Shown here: positions 1 through 6,624 of the stretch, one piece after another
Layout of the letters: each line of letters opens with the position of its first letter
Position numbering within the stretch: position 1 is the first letter of the stretch
Origin: JBQTIP01 sp052388025
GTDB taxonomy: Bacteria > Actinomycetota > UBA4738 > HRBIN12
Assembly: GCA_052388025.1 (NCBI GenBank)
Contig: JBQTIP010000112.1
Location: 1 to 9,425, forward strand
Direction of reading: 5' to 3'
Length of the DNA: 9,425 bases
Translations under genes and position numbers: made by a program
The notes under the pieces: model-generated
Databases searched by the model: none
The model's input: the letters and a program-made list of their open reading frames with translations, nothing else
What the model was told of the DNA's origin: nothing

Positions 1-457
1 GAGCGTGGACTCGAGGACGTACTTCCTCGAGGTCTTTCGGGCCAAGCAGTTGCTCGAGATGAAGGACGAGACCGCAGATCAATCGAGCGTCGGAACCCTG
101 ATGGATGAGCTCCGACGATCCGAGTGCCTCGACATCGCGGGCTATCCCATCCGGCTCGCCATGTTCGAGAGCGCGGAGGGCCGAACGCTGCTCGAGGAGC
201 TGGGCACGCGCGCGGGGCCCACCTTGCTCGTGCAGATGAGCCGGAGCACGCAGCTTTCCGCGGGCTACGCCGTGCTCACGGCCCAGCTCGAGGGCAGGGG
301 CTTCCGAGTCGAGACCCGGATCGTGCCGGGAGGCGACGGGTGGTGGTTCCCTCGTCACGGACGGGACCGTGAGGAGGACCCGGCTGCGGACGTGGCAGCG
401 CTCCTGGGCGCCACCACCGAATGGCTGACGCGTTCGCTGGTCGGGGAGGGGAGCTGA
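1..457 (+). CDS. Alpha/beta-hydrolase-fold protein, exosortase hydrolase 2-like (copy A), 3' part only
   Basis: The reading frame is open from the left edge and ends with TGA at 455-457, so this is the C-terminal half of a gene that begins upstream. The GTG at position 5 is probably internal. The visible 151 residues align along their length with residues from about 157 of the complete copy at 6625-7542. Shared landmarks are an early helix, a helix with 'DELRRSECLDIAGYPIR' against 'EELQRTGMVDVLGHPIY', a strand 'LLVQMS' against 'LLFQIS', and an acidic C-terminal helix. By that alignment about 157 residues, including the nucleophile elbow, are outside the window. No Asp or His is seen at the expected triad positions, so it may not be catalytic. 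The stop overlaps the next start by one base (TGATG), so the two are probably translationally coupled. Assignment to the exosortase-A-associated hydrolase 2 type rests on similarity to the complete copy and on recalled family features. Confidence 0.72.
   Translation, partial: SVDSRTYFLEVFRAKQLLEMKDETADQSSVGTLMDELRRSECLDIAGYPIRLAMFESAEGRTLLEELGTRAGPTLLVQMSRSTQLSAGYAVLTAQLEGRGFRVETRIVPGGDGWWFPRHGRDREEDPAADVAALLGATTEWLTRSLVGEGS
443..453 (+). promoter_or_regulatory. Ribosome binding site deciding the start at 457
   Basis: A purine run GGGGAGGGGAG lies 3-7 bases before the ATG at 457. This favours 457 over the in-frame ATG at 421, which lies well inside the preceding gene and has no comparable site. 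Confidence 0.6.
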
Positions 458-1452
458 TGGGCGCCGAGCGGCGACATGCCACCGCCGACGATGAGTCCCC
501 GCTCTTCTTCGATAGCGGCAGGGAGACTCTGTTCGGCATCGTCACCCATCCCACCGCGCCCCCGGTCGGGACGGCACTCGTCGTCCTGACCGGCGCCGGG
601 CAGTGGATGTGCGCGGGCAGGAACGGGATCTCCGTGCGGATCTGCCGCGCGGTCGCGGGCGCCGGGTTCCACGCCATGCGTTTCGACTATCACGGGCTCG
701 GGGAGAGCACGGGAACGCTCGGCGCGCTCGACCTGGACGAGCCGCAGGTTGAGGACGTCGAGGCGGCGACGAACGTCCTCCGGCGACAGGGGATCGAGAG
801 ATTCGTGCTTCTCGGGACGTGCTTCGGAGCTCGAACCGCCCTGTCATCCGCCGCGAGGATCCCCGGGGTGCAGGCGGTCGCGATGGGAGCGATCCCCATC
901 AAGGACTTGAACATCGTCCACGTTACCTCCGATCGGCTGGCCGGGGGCTGGAGCAGGGGAAGCTATGTTTGGAGGATGCTTCGCCCGAGCGCGATCCCCC
1001 GCACGTTCAGCGCCCACCGCCGGCAGTTCTATCGACGGGTGCTGAGGGCGAAGTGGCAGGCGTTCCGGAGCCGGGACGCCCAAGAGGCCGCGCCTCGTGG
1101 CGGAGAGGATCGCTGGGTGAGCCGGGTCTTCCTCGACGATCTCGAGACGGTGATCGAGCGCGGAGTGAAGATGCTGTTCGTGCTGGGCACCGTCGACGAC
1201 TCCTGCGACAAGTTCCAACGGGCGCGACGAGGACGCCTTGGCGAGGCGCTGGAGCGCCCGGGGTCGCTGGCCGAGGTCGCGATCGTCGAAGGCTCGGTCC
1301 ACGGACTGACGTCGATCCCCATCCAGGACGAGTTCACCGAGCTGCTCGATGGTTGGCTCCGCCGTCTCGGGGGCGCCGTCGGACTCGGCACGACCCACGA
1401 CCACCGTCACGGCAGGATGGTCACGACGCAGGAGAGAGCCCTTGATCCGTAG
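457..1452 (+). CDS. Alpha/beta hydrolase with Cys nucleophile, exosortase hydrolase 1-like (copy A)
   Basis: Predicted 331-residue cytoplasmic alpha/beta hydrolase with no signal peptide. The strand-turn motif DYHGLGESTGT is at 77-87. The nucleophile elbow GTCFGA is at 120-125, with Cys122 where most relatives have Ser, as I recall for exosortase-A-associated hydrolase 1 proteins. An Arg-rich lid segment spans about 150-220. The acid is probably Asp247 or Asp248 and the base His282 (in VHG), so a Cys-Asp-His triad looks complete. A Cys nucleophile suggests thioester, ester or dienelactone-like chemistry, but the substrate is unknown. The start at 457 is chosen for its strong ribosome binding site and one-base overlap with the preceding type 2 gene. 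The C-terminal 25 residues or so, rich in His and Arg, extend past the hydrolase fold. The gene overlaps wzm by 11 bases, suggesting one operon with the exporter. The paralogue at 7539-8396 shares the TCFG and DYHG motifs. Confidence 0.85.
   Translation: MGAERRHATADDESPLFFDSGRETLFGIVTHPTAPPVGTALVVLTGAGQWMCAGRNGISVRICRAVAGAGFHAMRFDYHGLGESTGTLGALDLDEPQVEDVEAATNVLRRQGIERFVLLGTCFGARTALSSAARIPGVQAVAMGAIPIKDLNIVHVTSDRLAGGWSRGSYVWRMLRPSAIPRTFSAHRRQFYRRVLRAKWQAFRSRDAQEAAPRGGEDRWVSRVFLDDLETVIERGVKMLFVLGTVDDSCDKFQRARRGRLGEALERPGSLAEVAIVEGSVHGLTSIPIQDEFTELLDGWLRRLGGAVGLGTTHDHRHGRMVTTQERALDP
1431..1438 (+). promoter_or_regulatory. Ribosome binding site deciding the TTG start of the Wzm-like gene
   Basis: GGAGAGAG ends three bases before TTG at 1442, with its GGAG core about seven bases from the start. 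It supports a TTG start giving a protein of normal Wzm length, over the in-frame ATG at 1349, which would add 31 low-complexity residues. Confidence 0.6.
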
Positions 1453-2215
1453 GCTCTGGGACCACCGATATCTGGTCTTCACGCTCACGCATCGCCAGTT
1501 CCGGCTGCGGTACCGGCAGTCGGCGGTCGGTCTCGCGTGGGCGATCCTCCCCCCGCTCATCACGTTGGGGGCCGGCACCATCGTCTTCCACGAGGTGGCG
1601 GGCGTGCAGACGGGGAACGTCCCGTACGCGGTGTTCGCGCTCGCCGCGCTCGCGCCCTGGACGCTCTTCGCCAACAGCCTGACGTTCGGCGTGCCGAGCG
1701 TCGTGGGATCGATGCTCGTCGTGACCCGGTTCTCCTTCCCGAAGGCGGTCCTGCCGGTTGCCGCGATCGGCACCGCCCTCATCGATCTCTCCGTCGCGCT
1801 CGCGATCTTCGTCATCTTCGCCCTCGCGACGGGGACGGGCCTCCCGCCGACCGCGCTGTGGTTCCCGGTTCTGCTCGCCATCGAGCTCATCCTCTGCGTC
1901 GGCGTCGCGCTGTTCGCCAGCGCCCTGAACGTGTTCGCGAGGGACGTCCGGATCGTCGTCCCGCTGTTCGTGCAGCTCTGGCTCCTCCTGACGCCCGTGA
2001 TGTATTCGCTGAGCGACGTGCCGGAGGGCCTTCGACGGCTCTACCTCCTGAATCCGATGACCGGCGTCGTGGAGTCGTTCCGGCGCATCCTCGTGGGAGG
2101 CCTTGCGCCCGACGTCGGGCTCTTGCTCCCCGCGGCGATCGGTGCGGCGGTCGCTGTCGTCGTCGGCTTCTGGTACTTCCACGCCACCGAGAGCCGGTTC
2201 GCGGATGTGATCTGA
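1442..2215 (+). CDS. ABC-2 type polysaccharide export permease (Wzm-like)
   Basis: A 257-residue integral membrane protein, the usual size for the permease of an ABC polysaccharide or O-antigen exporter. The N-terminus has the typical short cytoplasmic stretch with RQFRLRYRQSAVGLAW, matching the family's 'lkrRYrgSvLGllWallnP' style. About six hydrophobic segments follow, near residues 28-50, 62-82, 105-130, 137-162, 170-188 and 225-247. The late motif YLLNPMTGVVESFR (about residues 200-213) is also characteristic. Two copies would form the channel with two copies of the ATPase encoded immediately downstream (stop and next ATG one base apart). The likely role is moving a completed lipid-linked glycan across the cytoplasmic membrane. 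The TTG start is chosen for its ribosome binding site. Teichoic-acid TagG-type export is the closest alternative, but the ATPase's C-terminal domain favours Wzm/Wzt. Confidence 0.9.
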   Translation: MIRRLWDHRYLVFTLTHRQFRLRYRQSAVGLAWAILPPLITLGAGTIVFHEVAGVQTGNVPYAVFALAALAPWTLFANSLTFGVPSVVGSMLVVTRFSFPKAVLPVAAIGTALIDLSVALAIFVIFALATGTGLPPTALWFPVLLAIELILCVGVALFASALNVFARDVRIVVPLFVQLWLLLTPVMYSLSDVPEGLRRLYLLNPMTGVVESFRRILVGGLAPDVGLLLPAAIGAAVAVVVGFWYFHATESRFADVI

Positions 2216-2216
2216 C

Positions 2217-3491
2217 ATGGATGCCATCGTCGTGAGGGAAGTCACCAAAACCTACCGGGTGGGGGTCGGCAAGGCGCGGATCCGCGAGGCGCTGCCCTGG
2301 CCGGTGGATGCGGCCGTCAGGAAGACCTTCCCCCGCTGGTGGAGCCGGGACACGTTCGACGCCCTCCAGGACGTATCGGTCTCGATCGCTGCGGGCACGG
2401 CCTTGGGCATCGTCGGCCACAACGGGGCGGGGAAGACGACCCTCCTGAAGGTGATCGCCGGCGTCACGATGCCCACGGCGGGCAGCGTGAAGGTCACCGG
2501 GAAGATCGCCTCGTTGATCGACCTCCTCGTCGGCGGCAATCCCGACCTCACCGGAAGGGAGAACGCCTACCTCCTCGGAGCGATGCATGGGTTCGGGCGG
2601 AAGGAGATGGCCTCCCTGGTCGACCAGGTCCTCGAGTTCGCCGGCCTTCAGGAGATGGCCGACACACCCTTCAAACGGTACTCCTCGGGCATGGCGGCCC
2701 GCCTCGGCTTCGCCACCATCACCGCCCTCGACGTCGACATCCTGCTGGTGGACGAGGTCCTGTCGGTGGGCGATGCCGCCTTCCAGGGGAAATGCATCAG
2801 ATGGCTCGATGAGTATCGAAGCCGCGGCGGGACCCTCGTCTTCGTGTCCCACAACATGGGGCTGATCCGCAACATGACCGATCGGGTCATCTGGCTCGAC
2901 CACGGGGAGTTGGTGGCCGAGGGGCCCGCTGCAGGGGTCGTGAACGACTACTCGAGGGCGACCGAACGGCGCGAGGGCGCCACGCCGCACCGGACGAGGT
3001 CGACGCGGAGGCAGATGGCCGCCCGGGGGTTGGACCGGTGGGGCGCGGGCGGGGCACGTGTCGAAGAGGTTCGCTTGGAGGAGATCGAAGGGGATCATGC
3101 CGGGCTGCGGGTCTCGATCAGCTACGAGGCGTCGGCGCTGGAGGAGGCGCTGTTCTGTGTTGGGTTCGTGGACGAGGGCGGGCGGGACGTCGGCGCGGCC
3201 GTCTCGTCCACCCTGGCCATCGGGGGCGAGAGCGGTTCCGTCGGATGCACGCTGAGCCCCGTGCCGCTGCGGCCGGGAGTCTACTTCCCGGTGGTCGCCA
3301 TCATCTCGACCGATGGCCTCGTCCGCGACCGCTGGAAGCTCGATCGCGCGGTCGTGATCGAGGAGAACGGGCGGGGGACGCCCGTCTCGGATTTCGGACC
3401 CGTGGAGCTCGACGGGACCTGGTCGGTGTCGGGCGACGCGCGGAGCCGACCGTCGCCCCACGGCACCGACGACGCGGCGTCCACCGTCTGA
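2217..3491 (+). CDS. ABC polysaccharide export ATPase with C-terminal recognition domain (Wzt-like)
   Basis: A 424-residue protein. The nucleotide-binding domain covers about residues 1-245: Walker A GHNGAGKTT at 67-75, TGREN at 112-116, a signature of the SSGMAAR form at 156-162, Walker B DILLVDE at 174-180, SVGD at 183-186, and the switch His212 in SHN. All ATPase residues look intact. The early insert (residues 15-45, with W28 and WW at 41-42) is typical of the Wzt/TagH family. Residues from about 280 to 400 form a second beta-rich domain starting 'RVEEVRLEE', where Wzt proteins carry an immunoglobulin-like module that binds the exported chain end. Its presence suggests selective recognition of a finished or capped polymer. 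The last 20 residues or so look disordered. The ATG lies one base after the wzm stop with only a weak ribosome binding site, consistent with translational coupling. Confidence 0.92.
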   Translation: MDAIVVREVTKTYRVGVGKARIREALPWPVDAAVRKTFPRWWSRDTFDALQDVSVSIAAGTALGIVGHNGAGKTTLLKVIAGVTMPTAGSVKVTGKIASLIDLLVGGNPDLTGRENAYLLGAMHGFGRKEMASLVDQVLEFAGLQEMADTPFKRYSSGMAARLGFATITALDVDILLVDEVLSVGDAAFQGKCIRWLDEYRSRGGTLVFVSHNMGLIRNMTDRVIWLDHGELVAEGPAAGVVNDYSRATERREGATPHRTRSTRRQMAARGLDRWGAGGARVEEVRLEEIEGDHAGLRVSISYEASALEEALFCVGFVDEGGRDVGAAVSSTLAIGGESGSVGCTLSPVPLRPGVYFPVVAIISTDGLVRDRWKLDRAVVIEENGRGTPVSDFGPVELDGTWSVSGDARSRPSPHGTDDAASTV

Positions 3492-3524
3492 TCCGGGCGC
3501 GATACGGTCGTCGGGTGCTCACCG

Positions 3525-3534
3525 AAGGGAGGGG
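3525..3534 (+). promoter_or_regulatory. Ribosome binding site for the SBBP protein gene
   Basis: AAGGGAGGGG sits six bases before GTG at 3541 and nine before a second GTG at 3544. It supports initiation at one of these rather than at the ATGs at 3556 and 3559. The surrounding 49-base gap (3492-3540) shows no clear promoter or terminator. Confidence 0.55.
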
Positions 3535-3540
3535 ATCGGA

Positions 3541-5694
3541 GTGGTGCATGCTCGGATGATGGGCAGCTCCATCGGGCGCGTCGCCTGCGCGGCGTTGCTG
3601 GTCGCCGGATCCGCCGTCGGCGCGACGCTGGCCCTCACGGAGGTGCAGCCCCGCGATCATGGCCTTGCCCCGCAAGGGGATCGGGCCGCCACGAGGACCT
3701 TCCTCGATTCGTATGGGAACCTGCCCCTCGTCTTCGAGCCCAACGTCGGACAGGCGGGATCGGGCGTGGAATTCATCTCCAGGGGTCGGGGCTACGTCCT
3801 CCTCCTCCGGCCCGCCGAGGCCCTGCTCGCGTTGCCCGGTTCGGAGCGGGCGTCCTCGCCCGAGGGCGCCGAGACGGGAGGCCTCACCCTGGGCATGCGC
3901 CTCGTCGGGGCCGATCCCGCGACCGAGGCCCAGGGCGCGAGCGAGCTCCCCGGCACGGTCAACTACCTGATCGGCGATGACCCCGAGCGCTGGCAGACGG
4001 GGATCCCGACCTTTTCTGAGGTGGTCTACCGGGACGCTTACTCGGGGATCGACCTGCGCTTCCACGGCAGCCGGCAGCGCCTGGAGTACGACTTCGTCGT
4101 GGATCCGGGGGCCGACGTGGGGGACATCCGGCTAGCGTTCACGGGCGTCGGCCCCCCCGCCATCGACGGGCGAGGAGATCTCGTCCTGCGCACCCCGGGT
4201 GGAGCCGTCCGCTGGCGGAAGCCGCAGATCTACCAGGTGATCGACGGGACCCGGCGCCCGGTTCGGGGCGGGTTCGTGCTGCTCCGCGGGGATCGGGTGG
4301 GCTTCCGGGTCGGGAGATACGATCACGATGTAGCCCTCATCATCGACCCGCTCCTCGCCTACTCGACCTTCCTCGGTGGGGCCGGCACCGAAGACGGGAT
4401 CGGCATCGCGGTCGACGCCTCCGGGAGCGCGTACGTGACGGGATCGACGATGTCCGCGAACTTCCGGACGGCTGCGCCGCTCCAGGGCGCGCTCCTCGGA
4501 ACGGAGGACGGATACATCGCGAAGCTCGATCCCTCCGGGGGCGCGCTCGTCTACTCGACCTACTTCGGCGGATCGGGGGCCGACCGAGGCCGTGACATCG
4601 CGGTGGACGCGGCGGGCAACGCCTACGTGGCCGGCGCGACCGCGTCGGCGGATCTCCCCATCGTGAACCCGGTCCAGTCGGTCCTCGGTGGCGGCGAGGA
4701 CGCCTTCGTGCTGAAGCTCGATCCCACGGGGAGCACGATCGTCTACTCGACGTACCTGGGCGGCAGGAGCCAGGACGGCAAGCCCAACATCGCGCTGGAT
4801 GCCGCGGGTCGCGCCCACGTCGTTGGGTACACCTTCTCCAAGAACTTCCCGCTGGTCGGCGCGCGGCAAACGCGGCTCGGCGGGGGCGCGGACGCGTTCG
4901 TGGCTAAGCTCGACGTCGGAGGCAACGCCCTGCTCTTCTCCACATACCTCGGCGGCAACAAGAGCGACACAGCCCGAGGCGTTGCGGTGGATGCGGCGGG
5001 CAACGTGTTCGTGACCGGCTTCGCGTACTCGACGAACTTCCCGACCGCCAACCCGATCCAGGCTACGTCGGGAGGCGACCGCGACGCGTTCATCACGGCA
5101 TTGAATCCGACCGGCACGACGCTCATCTACTCCACGTACCTCGGCGGCAGCCTCATGGACTCGTCCTACCGTGGTAACAGCATCGCGGTGGACCCGGACG
5201 GGACCGCGTACGTCACGGGCTTCACCGCCTCCACCAACTTCCCCACCGCGAGCCCCTTCCAGGCGTCGTCCGGAGGCAGCCGGGACGCGTATGCGGCCAA
5301 GATCTCGCCGACGGGCCAGCTGATCTTCTCCACCTACCTCGGCGGTGCCGGAGCCGAGGAGGGGAACAGCATCGCGGTGGACGGATCGGGCCGGCCGGTT
5401 GTGGTGGGCCATACGGCCTCCGACAACTTCCCGGTGGTCAGTCCGATCCAGGACCATCGGATCGGAAGTCAGGACGTCTTCGTGACACAGCTCGCGGCCG
5501 ACGGCGGCGCGCTGGTCTACTCGACCTACCTGGGCGGAGGCGGCATCGATATTGCGCAGGGGGTCGCGCTGGACGGCTCCGGCGCCGCCTACGTGACCGG
5601 TCAGACGTCCTCGAGCAACTTCCCGACGGCGAACCCCGTCCAGGCCTCGAACGCGGGAGGACTCGAGACCTTCGTCTTCAAGATCACGCCCTAG
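3541..5694 (+). CDS. Secreted seven-bladed propeller (SBBP repeat) protein with DUF7948-like N-terminal region
   Basis: A 717-residue predicted exported protein. Residues 1-33 form a signal peptide, with a basic start then a hydrophobic Ala/Leu/Val stretch at about 13-32. No lipobox is seen. Residues 52-270 match the region that usually precedes SBBP repeats (DUF7948): FEPNVGQ at 65-71, 'VEFISRGRGYVLLL', NYLIGDDP at 141-148, and YDFVVDPGAD at 183-192. Residues 271-717 are exactly seven repeats, consistent with one closed beta-propeller. The repeat pattern is YSTYLGG, then IAVDAAGNAYVTG, then T-S-NFPT-NP-Q, then DAF-KL-PTG. There is no C-terminal anchor, LPXTG, PEP-CTERM or type IX signal, so it is probably released or held non-covalently. 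Its molecular function is unknown; scaffold, adhesin or glycan-binding roles are guesses. It lies 49 bases after wzt and may belong to the same transcript. A second TAG follows the stop directly. Confidence 0.88.
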   Translation: MVHARMMGSSIGRVACAALLVAGSAVGATLALTEVQPRDHGLAPQGDRAATRTFLDSYGNLPLVFEPNVGQAGSGVEFISRGRGYVLLLRPAEALLALPGSERASSPEGAETGGLTLGMRLVGADPATEAQGASELPGTVNYLIGDDPERWQTGIPTFSEVVYRDAYSGIDLRFHGSRQRLEYDFVVDPGADVGDIRLAFTGVGPPAIDGRGDLVLRTPGGAVRWRKPQIYQVIDGTRRPVRGGFVLLRGDRVGFRVGRYDHDVALIIDPLLAYSTFLGGAGTEDGIGIAVDASGSAYVTGSTMSANFRTAAPLQGALLGTEDGYIAKLDPSGGALVYSTYFGGSGADRGRDIAVDAAGNAYVAGATASADLPIVNPVQSVLGGGEDAFVLKLDPTGSTIVYSTYLGGRSQDGKPNIALDAAGRAHVVGYTFSKNFPLVGARQTRLGGGADAFVAKLDVGGNALLFSTYLGGNKSDTARGVAVDAAGNVFVTGFAYSTNFPTANPIQATSGGDRDAFITALNPTGTTLIYSTYLGGSLMDSSYRGNSIAVDPDGTAYVTGFTASTNFPTASPFQASSGGSRDAYAAKISPTGQLIFSTYLGGAGAEEGNSIAVDGSGRPVVVGHTASDNFPVVSPIQDHRIGSQDVFVTQLAADGGALVYSTYLGGGGIDIAQGVALDGSGAAYVTGQTSSSNFPTANPVQASNAGGLETFVFKITP
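4351..5691 (+). repeat. Seven in-frame SBBP repeats, period about 192 bp
   Basis: Units start at about 4351, 4543, 4735, 4927, 5119, 5317 and 5509. Five of the seven are 64 codons. The fifth has 66 codons, because of an insertion around SLMDSSYRGNS, and the last has 61. Each encodes a blade beginning just before YSTYLGG. The units are diverged at the DNA level, so this is an old protein repeat rather than a recent tandem duplication. Confidence 0.9.
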
Positions 5695-5698
5695 TAGG

Positions 5699-5733
5699 GC
5701 CGCTCCGCGGCCGCCGCGTGGCCGGCGAGCGGC
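5699..5733 (+). terminator. Strong GC hairpin after the SBBP gene, possible terminator
   Basis: GCCGCTC at 5699-5705 pairs with GAGCGGC at 5727-5733. After a two-by-two mismatch, 5708-5714 pairs with 5718-5724 (one G-T pair), leaving a three-base loop: about 14 pairs in all. No T-run follows (TTCCGTGTT), so it is not a classical intrinsic terminator. It could cause partial termination, protect the 3' end, or hamper translation of the next gene. Confidence 0.45.
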
Positions 5734-5752
5734 TTCCGTGTTGGGTATCCAG

Positions 5753-5757
5753 CAGGA
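5753..5757 (+). promoter_or_regulatory. Ribosome binding site deciding the start at 5765
   Basis: CAGGA lies seven bases before ATG 5765. That start puts a basic n-region directly before the lipoprotein signal. The in-frame GTG at 5738 would add nine residues and sits almost directly after the hairpin. Confidence 0.45.
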
Positions 5758-5764
5758 TCCGTCT

Positions 5765-6610
5765 ATGCCGCATCGACAACTGCGGCGAGGGGGTGCGGCG
5801 CTGGCCGCCCTCGTCTTCCTCGCCGCGTGCGTGAACACCCGCCCCGACCCGAACGGGCCGAGGACGGAGTCCACGGCTCAACCGGGCAGGGGGACCGCGG
5901 AGCCGACCTCGGGGCTCCCGGAGGGCCTCCTCCTGTCGTCCGGCTTCGAACGGCCGGTCTGCGGCTCGTACGTCCGGCCCGACCCCGGCTGCGAGTTCGG
6001 CATCCAGGGCGACGTGGAGACGGGGCCCTTCGGCGCCCGGACGGGCGAGTCCTGCGCGCGCATCGGGCGGGTCAATCCGGTCCACGTGGGGGTCATCGCA
6101 CTGGTGCCTCTCCCCGAAGGGCATGCCTTCATCGGAGTGGCGCACCGCGTGCCCGCGATCCCTGCGGGCGCGATCCCGGCCGAGCCCGGGTACCTGGAGA
6201 TCGAGGACTTGTCGCCCACCGACGGGGTGCTCCCAGGCTGGCCCGTGGAGGTGCGGCTGTACCCGGACCGCCGTCTCGGGCTGGCGCTGTTCCGGGGGAC
6301 CGAGGTCGCCCTGACCGACTGGCGGGTCCCCTTGGACGAGTGGTTCTACGTCGTGGTCGAGGTCGCCAACGGGGAGGAGGCCACCCAGCGCATGTGGGTG
6401 TACGACTCGCAGGACGAGGTCGTCGCCAAGGTGTCGATCGGCCTGGACACGAGGGTGGACTGGCCGCACGCCGACCGGATCGCCCACAAGATCGGAGGGA
6501 ACACGTCGACGCTCGTGCCCATGTCCACCTGTGCAGACGATTGGTACATCTCGACCTCCTTCCGGGGCCCGATGCGTATCGGCCCCGACGGTAGCCCACT
6601 GTCCCCCTGA
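5765..6610 (+). CDS. Putative surface lipoprotein with concanavalin-A-like (jelly-roll) domain
   Basis: A 281-residue protein. A lipoprotein signal peptide covers residues 1-21, with arginines at 4, 7 and 8, a hydrophobic core, and lipobox LAAC with Cys22 as the lipidation site. A Pro/Thr/Gly-rich linker follows to about residue 50. The rest (about 55-265) resembles a concanavalin-A-like lectin/glucanase or polysaccharide-lyase-like sandwich: opening SSGFE, a central strand 'PVEVRLYPDRRLGLAL', 'VPLDEWFYVVVEV' at about 188-200, 'MWVYDSQDEVVAKV', and closing CADDWYIS at 256-263. Four mature cysteines (66, 76, 97, 256) could make two disulfides. I cannot point to catalytic residues, so carbohydrate binding is as likely as cleavage. 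The fold is inferred from pattern only. The gene lies 14 bases before the second hydrolase pair, within a glycan export locus, which suggests contact with that polymer at the outer face of the membrane. Confidence 0.72.
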   Translation: MPHRQLRRGGAALAALVFLAACVNTRPDPNGPRTESTAQPGRGTAEPTSGLPEGLLLSSGFERPVCGSYVRPDPGCEFGIQGDVETGPFGARTGESCARIGRVNPVHVGVIALVPLPEGHAFIGVAHRVPAIPAGAIPAEPGYLEIEDLSPTDGVLPGWPVEVRLYPDRRLGLALFRGTEVALTDWRVPLDEWFYVVVEVANGEEATQRMWVYDSQDEVVAKVSIGLDTRVDWPHADRIAHKIGGNTSTLVPMSTCADDWYISTSFRGPMRIGPDGSPLSP

Positions 6611-6612
6611 CC

Positions 6613-6620
6613 AGAGGAAA
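6613..6620 (+). promoter_or_regulatory. Ribosome binding site for the TTG start at 6625
   Basis: AGAGGAAA precedes TTG 6625, with its AGAGGA core six bases from the start. It falls in the 14-base gap after the lipoprotein stop and supports the TTG over the in-frame GTG at 6637. Confidence 0.5.
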
Positions 6621-6624
6621 CCCC

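Noticed and set aside
1349..1441. Upstream extension of the Wzm-like permease from ATG 1349
   Set aside because: It would add 31 low-complexity residues lying within the hydrolase gene. The TTG at 1442 has a good ribosome binding site and gives normal family length.
1887..3461. Minus-strand ORF of 524 codons opposite wzt, and similar long ones at 844-1890, 4132-5874, 6346-7872 and 7236-8390
   Set aside because: These lie opposite well-recognised + strand genes, are rich in Arg, Pro, Gly and His as high-GC antisense frames are, and show no domain motif or ribosome binding site.
3492..3540. Promoter in the gap before the SBBP gene (GATACG-like box near 3501)
   Set aside because: No convincing -35 partner or spacing. 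The match is within chance for a short GC-rich gap.
4351..5691. Repeated block considered as a CRISPR array or DNA satellite
   Set aside because: The period is about 192 bp, entirely in frame, with conserved protein motifs and diverged DNA. It is a propeller repeat.
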